A DNA stretch of 27,205 nucleotides from positions 1 through 27,205 of the forward strand of contig JAFYIZ010000006.1 of the NCBI GenBank assembly GCA_017538365.1, read 5' to 3'. The stretch's first letter is position 1; every line of letters begins with the position of its first letter. Shown here one piece after another: positions 15,138-24,248 of the stretch. A program made the position numbers and the translations under genes. The DNA comes from a bacterium. GTDB lineage: Bacteria; UBP6; UBA1177. Below the pieces are notes generated by a model. It did not search any database. It was not told the origin of the DNA and saw only the letters and a program-made list of their open reading frames with translations.

Positions 15138-18100
15138 TTACCGCAGGTCTACAGTTTTGTATTTTCCTCCGAAACAGCTTGAGAAAGTGCTCAATTTATT
15201 GGTGCATTTTTTGCAGTTTCTGTTGTCATATTCATCGTAATCGCCCTCTTCATCATAAAAAACCACCTCTGTTTCAGAACGTTCACTCTGTACACTTGAA
15301 TCGGGTAAAATCGTGAATGTCTTTCCACAGCCGTAGGCTATTTTAAGCTTTGTGTCGGATGCAAAGTTGTGCGTCTCAACGGCACACGAATGATCCACAT
15401 TGGAACAAACGTTAAGGGCACCGCAATCAAATGTGTGGCTGTGGTGTTCATCTTTGAAAAACACAAAATCACCCTTTACCGTAAAGTTGTTCTGATAATT
15501 TTTGACAGCAGAAACTGAAGAAGAGAGAGTATTTTTCCCTTCGCAGACAGAAGGTATTTCGGCATTCAAAGTAAAAGTATAGTCATTTTCGGAAACACAG
15601 GACGGCTTGTCGAAATAGATGTTGAGCGCCTTGTCAGCAAAGCTTAAAGCGGCTCGGTCAGCCTTTTCATCGGAAGAAAGAAGACAGTAGAGAAAGGAGT
15701 TGGCAGAAGACTGCGTAAACTTTTTGACATAGTGGGTAGCATCCGCAAAGGTTATATCAACTTTCATGTTTCTGAACTGACCGGCACTGTCTGTGGACAA
15801 TACGGAAGACAATATGCTGTTTAAAGAAGATAACGGCATCTGATAATTTCTGCTTATAACAAGTTTTTGGCTGCTGTCCTGAAGCACGCCGTTGACATAT
15901 CTGCCGTAAAGATAAAGCTCTATCTTTGAAATTTCAGCCATGTTCCCGGAATCAGCCGTGACTCTGACTTTGAAAGTATCTCCCTGATAAAGGAACTGTC
16001 CTTTTTGCGGCTCCAGAGAAAGAGTAAGATCGGATATGTCGAAAAATTTGAATTCGGCGACATCTGTTCTTTGAGTCGTAGCAGACTTGCTTTCGACTGA
16101 AACAGTGTAGTATCCGCTTCCGGAAAGCATTGAAGGCAGAATATCACTATTGTTCGAGCAATTTGCCGAAAAAACGGAATCCCCCTTTTTCGTTATCGTA
16201 CACTTGTAATCAACGCCGCTTTTTGTATTCCACCAGAGATTCGATTTACCGTTACTCGTGAAAAAACTTTCAGTCAGATTTACTTTCAGAGGCTCTACGG
16301 CTGTAAAATCCATAGGTATTGTCAGGGAATGTTCCGACCTGTTGCCGACTTCATCGTAGGCTATGATCTTAAAGTTGTTTATACCGTTGACGCTTCCTTC
16401 CAGATTACAGTAAAATTTATTGCAGCTTCCCTCTATAATACCGTTTGCATTCGGCACATACGAACAACTTTTTATCCAACCGACTTCCGAAGACTGTATA
16501 AAAATGCGCATATTTTCAGGAGATGAAAGATTATCACTGTATGAAAACAGAATCTGAGGTTTTCTTGGTCCGATAACCATACTTCCTCCGCTGATGCAGT
16601 TCGGCGAATTCACGCAACGATTGAAAGCAAAGGATGAATTCTGATCTATACATTCAGTAAAAACAGATTTTTCCGTATCGTAAGAAATAAAAACAGGCGG
16701 ACGGTTATCTATAAAAACAGAACCTGAAGAATCACTGAAATTCTCATTCGTACAGTTGCCGACTTCATCGCAAACAGAGATAAAACCTCTACATTCCACG
16801 AATACGCTGTCTCCCGCCGGCATAAGCAGATTGAAAAAATCGAGACTTTCGTGCGCAGCGGCATAGCCTCCGGTTTTATCCTGAGAAGAAGAGCCGTTGG
16901 AAACGCCGCAGGAAACCTTGAGAGCCCATTTGACGACATCTTTGTCCGGATCGATAAGGGATGCGGTAAAATAATTTTTATTTATGACACTGTTTTCGAA
17001 AAGCAGTCTGCCGTCCGATTCCAATCTGACAAGAGGCACTTCCGGCGGGGTCGTATCAACCTTGAATGAACCGTAGAGAGTCGCATGGTTTCCGGCATGA
17101 TCAACTGCAAAAAGAGTTATTTTGTAAAGCCCGTCAGCCGCACTTCCGACAAGACCGGCATCAATCAGAGCCGTTGCAAACATTTCAGACGAGAGAAAAC
17201 ATTCGCCTGCAGAACAGCTTTCAGACTCTTTTTCAAAAACGACCGTATCCTCTTCCTCCCACTTGGAAAGAGTGAGTTTTATATTTTCGATCCGGCTGTC
17301 GGAAACACTCCACGAAATATCGGCATCTTCAGTCCTGACGGTTACTTCGGGATAATTCAGACTTAAAGAAGGTTTTTTGTTGTCGAGAAAAACTGTCACG
17401 TCTTTTTCGGAAGTATTGTAGGCTATATCCTGCGCCGAAACAGAAAATTCGAGCTGTTTTTCCATAGGAACAATTTCATCTTCGGAATATTCCGCAAGCA
17501 TGACAAATTCACTGCTTCCGCCTGAAAACCCGCTGTTTTCGATACTCTGCGGCTCGATTCTTTTCACTCTGAAAACAAAATCGGGGGATTTGCTTTTCAA
17601 AGTTACCGAGTTGAGATCGGCAATACTCCCGTCTTCAGGAATCACTCTGAATTTGAGGAGAAAAGCCTTTGCAAAATGCGGTATTGCGCCGCTCTGAAAA
17701 TCATACTGAACGAATTCTCCTTTTGTGTAAACGCCTAAATCGCCTGCCAGATCGGCATTTTCTTCATCTTCTGTCTCAAAAAGATCGTTAAAACCAAGAA
17801 TTTCTATTTTCGGCCCCGATGAATCGACCGGAACAGGCACACTTTCGGCAGGAAAGAGAAACTGATCGGAATTTGAGGCGATATTCCCGACAATAGTGCC
17901 CAACTGCGAAAAAACAGTATCATTGAAAGAACTTGTAAGAAATCTTTTTATCGAAAGGGCGTAGTAGTATCTGAAAAAGTTGGCATCAAGAGCCGTTTTT
18001 TTAGCATCATCACCGAAAAAGAGCTGTGTTTCGCCGTTTTTTCCGTTAAAAACCGTGTCTTTGTAATCCTCATGCAAAAGCTGCAGGACATTGGAAACAT

Positions 18101-20015
18101 CGTAAATCCCGTGTTCCGAACCGATATCGGTCTCCATAAAGTATGCAAGATATTCCAGCCCTGCCAAAAGAACGTAATACTTCGTTCTGCTGTCTGCGGC
18201 GTTTGTATTCGAAGGAACTTCACTCCACTCGAAAGCGTGACTCAAATGCTGCGAAAGGTGCGTCGAAACAAGGTTATAGAGTTCTTCATCTGAAACATTA
18301 CCAAAATCCATGCGGCTCGTAAAAATATAAGTTCCGACAGTCGTAAGCGGCGTAACGACGACATCTTCATCAGTTACAGGCATAAATACCGCAGATAAAG
18401 TACCGTTCAAACGCCTTGCTTCGGCATTTTCCGAAACTACAGGCTCGTAAGTACCGCCCGAAACACTCACTATGCAAATCTCTCCGAGTTTTACTTTTAT
18501 TTCGCCTGCAGATGAGGAAATATCATCATTTTTTCTGCTTTCAGAACCGCTTCCGCATGAGACGGAAACACTTTCGAAACCTTCCAGCGGGTTCGTCACA
18601 AAAGGTTTAACTCTTATCGAAACCGTGTTTTTCGTATAAAACGGAAATGAGACTTTGTATTCCTGTTTATTTACTGAAGCAGTACACTCAAGAATATTTT
18701 TTCCGTCCGGCAGTTTTTCGGTATCGACAACCGCTTTATATTGATCGTTAGCGCTGCTCTGGTTTTCCATCGGATACCCTTCAACAGAACATGCAAGATC
18801 TTCGACCGCATACCTTTTATGAGCCGCTTCGACTTTTATATCAATGCTGTTCCTTGCCGGGTCATCCTCTGTTGCAGTCGGATCGAGAGTCCCGTGCCTG
18901 AAAAAACCGGCATTAAAAAGAGGAGCTCCGTTGTTGACGACTATCGTCTTTTCCGCACTTTCTACATTTACGCCGTTGCTTGCTTCACAGAAGATAAGCA
19001 CCTCTTTTTCATCTTCAATATTTTCAGTCGTGAAACTTCCGTGAAAAAACGCGGCTTCTTCATCTTTGTCGGCGAGTTTTCCCCCGTCAGCGGAACAGTT
19101 GAGCGTAACTATCATGTTTTCAGGTTCCGCCTTCGCTTCTACTTCCACGGCACCGCTGAAATATTCAACTTCAGCCCCTTTGTTTCCTTCCGGATAAACT
19201 GAAATTTCTATCGAGATCCCGCTTTTTTCGGCCTCTTCGCCGCCTAAAAACTTGGCTTGCGAATTTCTTATCTTTTCACTCCACTCTTTTAATTCGGCAA
19301 CCGAGAATTTGTCGCTGACCTCGCTCAATGAATCTGCGACAAGCCCTTTCATAAAGGCTGCGCCGACTGTTGCACTTCCGAATTTGGCATAAGTGGAACC
19401 GTTGATAATGTTGTCGTCGGTGAGATCATCGTAAAGCATATTGAGCAGATTTTCGGTTGAAAACTGAGTCTCGGCCTGAGTACCGTTCGCAATAGAAACA
19501 GTTTCAGCGATTTTCGCAAAAGCCTGCTGCCAGAGCCACCGTTTTGCAGAATCTGTAAGGGAATTCTGAAGTTCAGGAAAAACATCACCGCTAATATCGA
19601 GATATTCAAACCATTCCGTTTGAGAAGTTTCCGACCTGTATTTTTCAATAAACGAAGAGAGAAAATCGACCACAACCACAATATTTTTTTCATCAGAGGC
19701 TTTAATGTTTTTTTCACAACATCCGTTCCACGCGACAGCCTCGTTTGATGAGACTAAATCGACTGCGCCGCCGCACACTTTAACTTTGAGTTCTCCGATA
19801 TTCTGCATTGATTCAAAGCGGGCGAGACCCGTTTCATCGGTTTTGCCCGACAATATCACCGTTTTTCCGTCAAGAACTTCAACCGAAGCGTTTTTCTGAA
19901 CAGCCTTAATTGTCAGATCAAACTCCAGTACGCCGTTGTCGGGTCTTTTTCCGTCGCAGGAAACAGCAAGTGAAAAAAGAACGAGACTCAAGAAAAAATA
20001 AAAAATCTTTTTCAT
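15138..20015 (-). CDS. giant Ig-like lipoprotein at the end of the T4SS operon
   Basis: The 1625-residue product starts at ATG 20015, overlapping the previous stop by four bases. Its signal peptide ends in lipobox LAVSC (C20). A carboxypeptidase-regulatory-like beta region (about 35-85) is followed by a helical stretch (about 115-265), beta-rich segments to about 550, and a second helical stretch (about 555-725). Four Ig-like junctions then recur about every 110-130 residues: AQDIAYNTS...LDNKKP (near 862-882), AVDHAGNHA...DTTPPEVP (near 970-993), VCDEVGNCT...IDNRPP (near 1081-1107) and AYDEVGNRS (near 1219-1227). The tail is cysteine-rich (CKKC, SSCFGG), suggesting disulfides. It is most like a surface adhesin or scaffold. 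Family and function unrecognised. Confidence 0.75.
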   Translation of the reverse strand: MKKIFYFFLSLVLFSLAVSCDGKRPDNGVLEFDLTIKAVQKNASVEVLDGKTVILSGKTDETGLARFESMQNIGELKVKVCGGAVDLVSSNEAVAWNGCCEKNIKASDEKNIVVVVDFLSSFIEKYRSETSQTEWFEYLDISGDVFPELQNSLTDSAKRWLWQQAFAKIAETVSIANGTQAETQFSTENLLNMLYDDLTDDNIINGSTYAKFGSATVGAAFMKGLVADSLSEVSDKFSVAELKEWSEKIRNSQAKFLGGEEAEKSGISIEISVYPEGNKGAEVEYFSGAVEVEAKAEPENMIVTLNCSADGGKLADKDEEAAFFHGSFTTENIEDEKEVLIFCEASNGVNVESAEKTIVVNNGAPLFNAGFFRHGTLDPTATEDDPARNSIDIKVEAAHKRYAVEDLACSVEGYPMENQSSANDQYKAVVDTEKLPDGKNILECTASVNKQEYKVSFPFYTKNTVSIRVKPFVTNPLEGFESVSVSCGSGSESRKNDDISSSAGEIKVKLGEICIVSVSGGTYEPVVSENAEARRLNGTLSAVFMPVTDEDVVVTPLTTVGTYIFTSRMDFGNVSDEELYNLVSTHLSQHLSHAFEWSEVPSNTNAADSRTKYYVLLAGLEYLAYFMETDIGSEHGIYDVSNVLQLLHEDYKDTVFNGKNGETQLFFGDDAKKTALDANFFRYYYALSIKRFLTSSFNDTVFSQLGTIVGNIASNSDQFLFPAESVPVPVDSSGPKIEILGFNDLFETEDEENADLAGDLGVYTKGEFVQYDFQSGAIPHFAKAFLLKFRVIPEDGSIADLNSVTLKSKSPDFVFRVKRIEPQSIENSGFSGGSSEFVMLAEYSEDEIVPMEKQLEFSVSAQDIAYNTSEKDVTVFLDNKKPSLSLNYPEVTVRTEDADISWSVSDSRIENIKLTLSKWEEEDTVVFEKESESCSAGECFLSSEMFATALIDAGLVGSAADGLYKITLFAVDHAGNHATLYGSFKVDTTPPEVPLVRLESDGRLLFENSVINKNYFTASLIDPDKDVVKWALKVSCGVSNGSSSQDKTGGYAAAHESLDFFNLLMPAGDSVFVECRGFISVCDEVGNCTNENFSDSSGSVFIDNRPPVFISYDTEKSVFTECIDQNSSFAFNRCVNSPNCISGGSMVIGPRKPQILFSYSDNLSSPENMRIFIQSSEVGWIKSCSYVPNANGIIEGSCNKFYCNLEGSVNGINNFKIIAYDEVGNRSEHSLTIPMDFTAVEPLKVNLTESFFTSNGKSNLWWNTKSGVDYKCTITKKGDSVFSANCSNNSDILPSMLSGSGYYTVSVESKSATTQRTDVAEFKFFDISDLTLSLEPQKGQFLYQGDTFKVRVTADSGNMAEISKIELYLYGRYVNGVLQDSSQKLVISRNYQMPLSSLNSILSSVLSTDSAGQFRNMKVDITFADATHYVKKFTQSSANSFLYCLLSSDEKADRAALSFADKALNIYFDKPSCVSENDYTFTLNAEIPSVCEGKNTLSSSVSAVKNYQNNFTVKGDFVFFKDEHHSHTFDCGALNVCSNVDHSCAVETHNFASDTKLKIAYGCGKTFTILPDSSVQSERSETEVVFYDEEGDYDEYDNRNCKKCTNKLSTFSSCFGGKYKTVDLR

Positions 20016-20638
20016 ACTTTCCCCCAATTATAGTAGTTCACAAAGAATGTCGCGCCGAAAAAACCGAAAAGATCAAGCGAGTGATCGTGCGGCGACCACT
20101 TGTATAGCACTTGAGCAGAAAGCATTATCCACTTCCACACTCTGAACTGAAAATCGAGTCCTGCCGCAACAACGCCGTTTACTTTCGCGTAATCCTCTTT
20201 TTTGTAAGAGGTAATACTTCTTCCCGCTTCATCAATAAATTCGATATCTGAGAACGTCTCGACTTTGAACCCGCCGCCTGCGATGATATGCGGGGAGAAA
20301 AAAGTGCCGGGAAAGAGATTGTATCTTGCAAGAACAAGCGTCTGAACACGCCAGTAATCAAAATATTCCTTTCCTCTGACATCCTGAAATTCAGATTTTC
20401 TGGAAGTATCTCCCACCCTCGTAAACGAAGGCTGCAAACCGATATCGAAATTGTCGGTAAGACCGAAAAAGAGATTCAAACCCGCATTCCAGCTTGCATA
20501 TACGACAGTTGTCTTGTCGTCAGTTTTAAGCGAAAACGGAAAAAATCCGCCTCCTCCGATATTTATCTGAATCTCCCCTTCTTCAGCAGAAAGCGCGAAA
20601 GAAAAAATGATAATCATCAGAAAAATAAATTTTTTCAT
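20012..20638 (-). CDS. small outer-membrane beta-barrel protein
   Basis: The 208-residue product has a signal peptide (about 1-18, MKKFIFLMIIIFSFALSA). After it come alternating hydrophobic and polar strands rich in Gly and aromatics (INIGGGGFFPFSL, WNAGLNLFFG, FDIGLQPSF, IIAGGGFKVETF, GVVAAGLDFQFRV, IMLSAQVLYKW, GFFGATFFVNYYN), about eight of them, in the manner of OmpA/OmpW-type barrels. The start ATG at 20638 is one base after the virB10 stop, and the gene overlaps the giant lipoprotein by four bases. It does not resemble any standard T4SS subunit. A role in anchoring or exporting the lipoprotein is inferred from the linkage alone. Confidence 0.75.
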   Translation of the reverse strand: MKKFIFLMIIIFSFALSAEEGEIQINIGGGGFFPFSLKTDDKTTVVYASWNAGLNLFFGLTDNFDIGLQPSFTRVGDTSRKSEFQDVRGKEYFDYWRVQTLVLARYNLFPGTFFSPHIIAGGGFKVETFSDIEFIDEAGRSITSYKKEDYAKVNGVVAAGLDFQFRVWKWIMLSAQVLYKWSPHDHSLDLFGFFGATFFVNYYNWGKV

Positions 20639-20639
20639 A

Positions 20640-21677
20640 TTATTCCAGATAAACAAAAAACGATGTTCCGGCAGGAACCCTGTATTCCTGCTTCATTTTG
20701 TTGGCTTCTTCCTGCTTTGAAAGCTCCGCCGCTGCAGGATTTACAGTGTTTGCAGCCGTTGCCCCCGCTGTGCTTCCGACACTTCCCGCAAGTCCCGTTA
20801 AAATCGTTCCCGCAGTTTTGGTAATTCCCTGCTTCACTTCCGATTTTATGTTTTCATCCGCGATGTCGGTCACTTCCGATTCAATTCCGGGGTCTTTGCC
20901 CGAAACGGCAAACCCTTTGACCGAAAATTCGTCAGTACCGATGATGAGTTTTGAAAAGGCGAGCTGGGTACGTTTGTTTACGAAACTTTTTGCCGATCCG
21001 TAGAATTTCGCCCCTTTCGGTATTTCGCCCGTTTCTTCCAGAACAGTTGCGACAACGGTGGATTGGGCAGTAGAGCGTATCGAAAAATCGAGTTTTACTT
21101 TTACTTTGACATCGTGCAGAGCAAAGAGGTTTTCTTTTTTAGCCTCATTTTTTCTCCCTTTTACGAAAACCCCTCCGCCTGAATTTTCCCCGCCGGGAAC
21201 AAAGCGCCTTTTTCTTACTGCCTGAGTGCCGCCTGAAGCTGCCGCATCACTCATTTTTGCGTAGGCCTCAAGAATCTCCCTGTCTTTTTCTTCATTTTTA
21301 TTCCTTTTCTTCGGTGCAGCCGCTTTCACAGGAACTTCAGCGCGGTTTTCTTCAGCTGCAGTCTCAAAATTTTTCTTATGTTTTGCATTCATCGCAGACT
21401 TTATATCGCCCACTACCCTGCCGCGTGCAAGCTCGCTGAAATCGGTGAATTTTGTCTCTGTATTTTCATTTTTTCCGCTTTTGTTTTCCCCTTTGAAAAG
21501 AGCGATCGTAAAAATCGAGAGAACAAAAAATAGAATCGATAGAATTGCTGCAAACGTGACTTTTCTTCGCAGAACCGAGTATTTATCAGGGTTTTCTTCA
21601 TGCCGGAGTGATGCTGTTTCCGCGCTTTTTTCATTTTCGGCTAAAATTTCAAGAGGCGATTTTTCCTTTTTTTCCAT
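20640..21677 (-). CDS. virB10: VirB10/TrbI/TraB-like T4SS envelope-spanning protein
   Basis: VirB10 proteins span the inner membrane and contribute the outer-membrane channel of the T4SS core. The product is 345 residues: a cytoplasmic N-terminus (1-40), one membrane helix (about 41-61), a charged linker (65-185) and the conserved C-terminal beta domain (about 187-345). Family features are ATVLEETGEIPKGAKFYGSA (as in the usual IPAGT phrase), then LAFSKLIIGTDEFSVKGFAV. A Gly/Ala hydrophobic stretch (about 287-312) sits where the antenna helices lie, and it ends with YRVPAGTSFFVYL. The linker is Lys/Glu-rich rather than proline-rich. The ATG shares one base with the preceding stop. Confidence 0.85.
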   Translation of the reverse strand: MEKKEKSPLEILAENEKSAETASLRHEENPDKYSVLRRKVTFAAILSILFFVLSIFTIALFKGENKSGKNENTETKFTDFSELARGRVVGDIKSAMNAKHKKNFETAAEENRAEVPVKAAAPKKRNKNEEKDREILEAYAKMSDAAASGGTQAVRKRRFVPGGENSGGGVFVKGRKNEAKKENLFALHDVKVKVKLDFSIRSTAQSTVVATVLEETGEIPKGAKFYGSAKSFVNKRTQLAFSKLIIGTDEFSVKGFAVSGKDPGIESEVTDIADENIKSEVKQGITKTAGTILTGLAGSVGSTAGATAANTVNPAAAELSKQEEANKMKQEYRVPAGTSFFVYLE

Positions 21678-22624
21678 TAAAACGACACCTTCAGTTCAAG
21701 TTTCCGCTTTTTTCCGGCGCTTTCGTTCACTTCGATTATGTATTCTCTGGAATAGTCTTCGTCGCTTATTTTAAAGGCAATACCGCCGCTTACAATCTCG
21801 TCGAACTGCATGGAAAATTTGTCAATATGATATTGAGCATTGTCGATCTCGACCTTCCCGCCTTTTGTCGAATAGATTTTCACTGATTCTATGTGAAAGC
21901 GCTGACGATAGCGGTTTTTGACTGAAAAATTTACCGTTACAAGTGCGTCCTTCCCGATTTTGCAGATGCGGTCGCTTCTTAAAAACACGAGATTTTCCTC
22001 GGTACGCGCCGAATAGCTGCTGCACTGGAAAAATTCGCTGAAAGATTTTGCCATCATCCCTATCATGCTTTTATCTATCTCTTTTTTTATTTCCTTCATC
22101 CGCTTTTCGTACTTTCCTTCGAGCTCTTTTCTCAACATTTCCAGATGTTTATTGACTGCCTTGTTCGAATTTTCCCATTCCGGATAGGAAAAAATTATCC
22201 TGTTGCTCGCCTCTTCAGACGGACGTATGACGAAATTGAAGATGAAAGCCTGACCAGAATTTATTTTGAACTGCACATTGGAGCTCAGTCCGTACATCAA
22301 AGCCTCTTCGGGCGCTTCGCTGAACATGAGTCCCCACACTTTCATTTTCAAAGGTTCAGTTTCGACTTCTATTTTGAGAAGTCCGGCGTCTCCCACTGTC
22401 GGAGTTTCGGTAAGAGAGATATTTTCAGGAAATTCAAAGACGAAAACTTCACCCAAAGCGATATTTACCGTCCTGTAAATCACGGTATCACTGTTACTAA
22501 TCGTAATGACTGCCACTTTTTCAGTAATGGGAATGAATTTCGCCTTTTCTTCAATGCTGTCGAAATCCCTGCCGCGCGCACTTAATGCAGCAAATAAAGC
22601 TAATAAAATCAGAAGTTTTTTCAT
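21677..22624 (-). CDS. VirB9/TraK-like T4SS core protein (by position and export signal)
   Basis: The 315-residue product has a signal peptide (about 1-18, MKKLLILLALFAALSARG). The mature part is beta-rich at both ends (VAVITISNSDTVIYRTV, KIEVETEPLKMKVWG; later ALVTVNFSVKNR, FHIESVKIYS, REYIIEVNES). A charged helical segment of about 40 residues lies between them (near 157-195). VirB9/TrbG/TraK proteins are periplasmic and pair with VirB10 in the outer-membrane core; the slot between the VirB8-like and VirB10 genes is theirs. Sequence identity to them is not evident by eye, and the central helix is unusual. The call rests mainly on gene order and fold pattern. Confidence 0.6.
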   Translation of the reverse strand: MKKLLILLALFAALSARGRDFDSIEEKAKFIPITEKVAVITISNSDTVIYRTVNIALGEVFVFEFPENISLTETPTVGDAGLLKIEVETEPLKMKVWGLMFSEAPEEALMYGLSSNVQFKINSGQAFIFNFVIRPSEEASNRIIFSYPEWENSNKAVNKHLEMLRKELEGKYEKRMKEIKKEIDKSMIGMMAKSFSEFFQCSSYSARTEENLVFLRSDRICKIGKDALVTVNFSVKNRYRQRFHIESVKIYSTKGGKVEIDNAQYHIDKFSMQFDEIVSGGIAFKISDEDYSREYIIEVNESAGKKRKLELKVSF

Positions 22625-23361
22625 TCAGACTGCTCTTTTTCCTCTTCAAGAAGATATTCTTTTCCGTTTTCAGTGAGATAGGCACGAAGTTCCCTGAAAT
22701 CCTCAAAACTTTTTCCGGTGTAAAAATCGACAAGAAGCCCGTCGGGAGAGAGTTCTAGCGATACCGGAACTACAAGAAGCAGCGCAGAAAACCAGACTAA
22801 AGTCTTCTTTTTTTCGTTTTCTCCAGAATAATCGACGGCGTTTCCGAAAGTCATTTCTCCAAGACCTTCGATAGTAAGCGTGGAACCTACATTCAATGCA
22901 CCTTTTACGACTTTTAGCTTTGTCAAAAAGAACTTCGTTTCGAAATTTTTGTTTTTCCAAGTTTCTATCTTTTCGTTGTGAACTGACTTATCAAGCAGGA
23001 TCTGCCTGAATTTTGGGGTAAGCATGTTATAGGCTTCCTTTAAATCTTCATCGATATTGGGGCTCACTCCGTCGAACTTTCCGATAAAATCTGCAATAAA
23101 GCGGTGGATTCTCACCAAATTGGTTGAAGTCTCAAGAGTCTCGTTTCCGGAAAAAACGATCCTCCTTCCATCTTTGTCGAAAGCTATTACCGGTGCGGGT
23201 TTCAGCGATACCGACCACGCGAAAAAAAGTGCCGCAAGAGTTATAAAAAACATCATGACACAGAAAACAAAAGCAAGCAGCCGGAAAAATTTCCTCATTT
23301 TTTCAATATCGCGATACTTTATCGCATCGAAAAATTTTGAAGCGTCATCTTTTTTCATCAT
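22621..23361 (-). CDS. VirB8/TraE-like inner-membrane T4SS protein
   Basis: The 246-residue product has a short basic cytoplasmic N-terminus, one membrane helix (about 27-49, LLAFVFCVMMFFITLAALF) and a periplasmic domain. The pattern of that domain (KPAPVIAFDKDG after the helix, helices with EAYNMLTPKFRQIL, then strands TLTIEGLGEMTFG and KTLVWFSALLLVVP) fits the NTF2-like fold of VirB8, TrbF and TraE. Family members bridge the inner-membrane and core complexes. ATGATG at 23361 gives two possible starts one codon apart, both behind AGGGTGAG. It overlaps both neighbours by four bases. Position supports the assignment. Confidence 0.7.
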   Translation of the reverse strand: MMKKDDASKFFDAIKYRDIEKMRKFFRLLAFVFCVMMFFITLAALFFAWSVSLKPAPVIAFDKDGRRIVFSGNETLETSTNLVRIHRFIADFIGKFDGVSPNIDEDLKEAYNMLTPKFRQILLDKSVHNEKIETWKNKNFETKFFLTKLKVVKGALNVGSTLTIEGLGEMTFGNAVDYSGENEKKKTLVWFSALLLVVPVSLELSPDGLLVDFYTGKSFEDFRELRAYLTENGKEYLLEEEKEQSE

Positions 23362-24248
23362 CTCACCCTGTAACGGTCTATTTGAGACACGGCTATTGTT
23401 TTTATATTTGCGGCTGCGCTTTTAAGCTGTTCCGAGCCTGCGACTTTTGAAGCAAGAACTGGAATCAGGGCAATAGAAAGCCCGGTGAATAAAAGACCTG
23501 AAATTACCGAAACAGTGTCTCTGTCAATTCTAAAACTATAAGGACATGAGCATATTTCCGAAGCGAGCTTCATGATTTCGACCTGCGCCTTACCCGTAAT
23601 GAAAATGAAAACGGCGTAAAGCACAGGCCAGAGGGCAAAAACAGCGGTTGAACGGAAAAATCCACCGATCGAGGCAAAACCCTGATTGGGAAAGGCCGGA
23701 AAAACCAGCGCAAAGCATAATCCCACCATGTTGAGCGACATCAGAGTTCCCCAGCCGTATGAAAAAATCACCTCTTTTGCAGTCCACACAAAAAGCATGA
23801 GGAGAAAAACGGTTAATTTGCAGAAATACTGGAAATAAAAAGATGTGATAAGCGCGGTTCCGGCTTCGCCTAAAAGCGGATCGGAAAACTGCGGGCACGC
23901 TGCTGCAGTGCTTTCTGAAAAGCCTTGAATCATCATAAGATTCGACGAATAGAGCGAAAACGCCTTGAAAAACTCTTCGTCAAGCTCTTCAACTATCGGG
24001 AACTGATATGTGACAAGCATTATTTTCTCGATAAAATCAGGAAGATACAGATAGAGTAAAACCGTGAGAGCCGCCTTCCACGCAACTCCCGCAAAATCTG
24101 GTTTTTCAGATTTCTGTATTTTGAAAATTTCGGTAACAAAACTTATGGCGAGTCCCGCGGAAATCACGATAAAGACAACACTCCAGAGCCAGCCGACCCC
24201 GGCTGATTCGAGCAGAGTCTTGGGATTGTAGCAGATATTGAAATTCAT
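23358..24248 (-). CDS. VirB6/TrbL/TraG-N-like polytopic membrane protein
   Basis: The 296-residue product has about six hydrophobic segments (roughly 18-38, 56-70, 137-157, 168-184, 198-217, 246-268). The phrase FFRSTAVFALWPVLYAVF resembles the tryptophan-proline segment in the membrane part of TraG/VirB6-type proteins. VirB6 forms the inner-membrane pore region through which substrate passes. Its place directly after virB4 and before the VirB8-like gene matches VirB operons, except that no VirB5 gene lies between. There are four-base overlaps at both ends. The alternative is another membrane subunit, since the family is poorly conserved. Confidence 0.65.
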   Translation of the reverse strand: MNFNICYNPKTLLESAGVGWLWSVVFIVISAGLAISFVTEIFKIQKSEKPDFAGVAWKAALTVLLYLYLPDFIEKIMLVTYQFPIVEELDEEFFKAFSLYSSNLMMIQGFSESTAAACPQFSDPLLGEAGTALITSFYFQYFCKLTVFLLMLFVWTAKEVIFSYGWGTLMSLNMVGLCFALVFPAFPNQGFASIGGFFRSTAVFALWPVLYAVFIFITGKAQVEIMKLASEICSCPYSFRIDRDTVSVISGLLFTGLSIALIPVLASKVAGSEQLKSAAANIKTIAVSQIDRYRVR

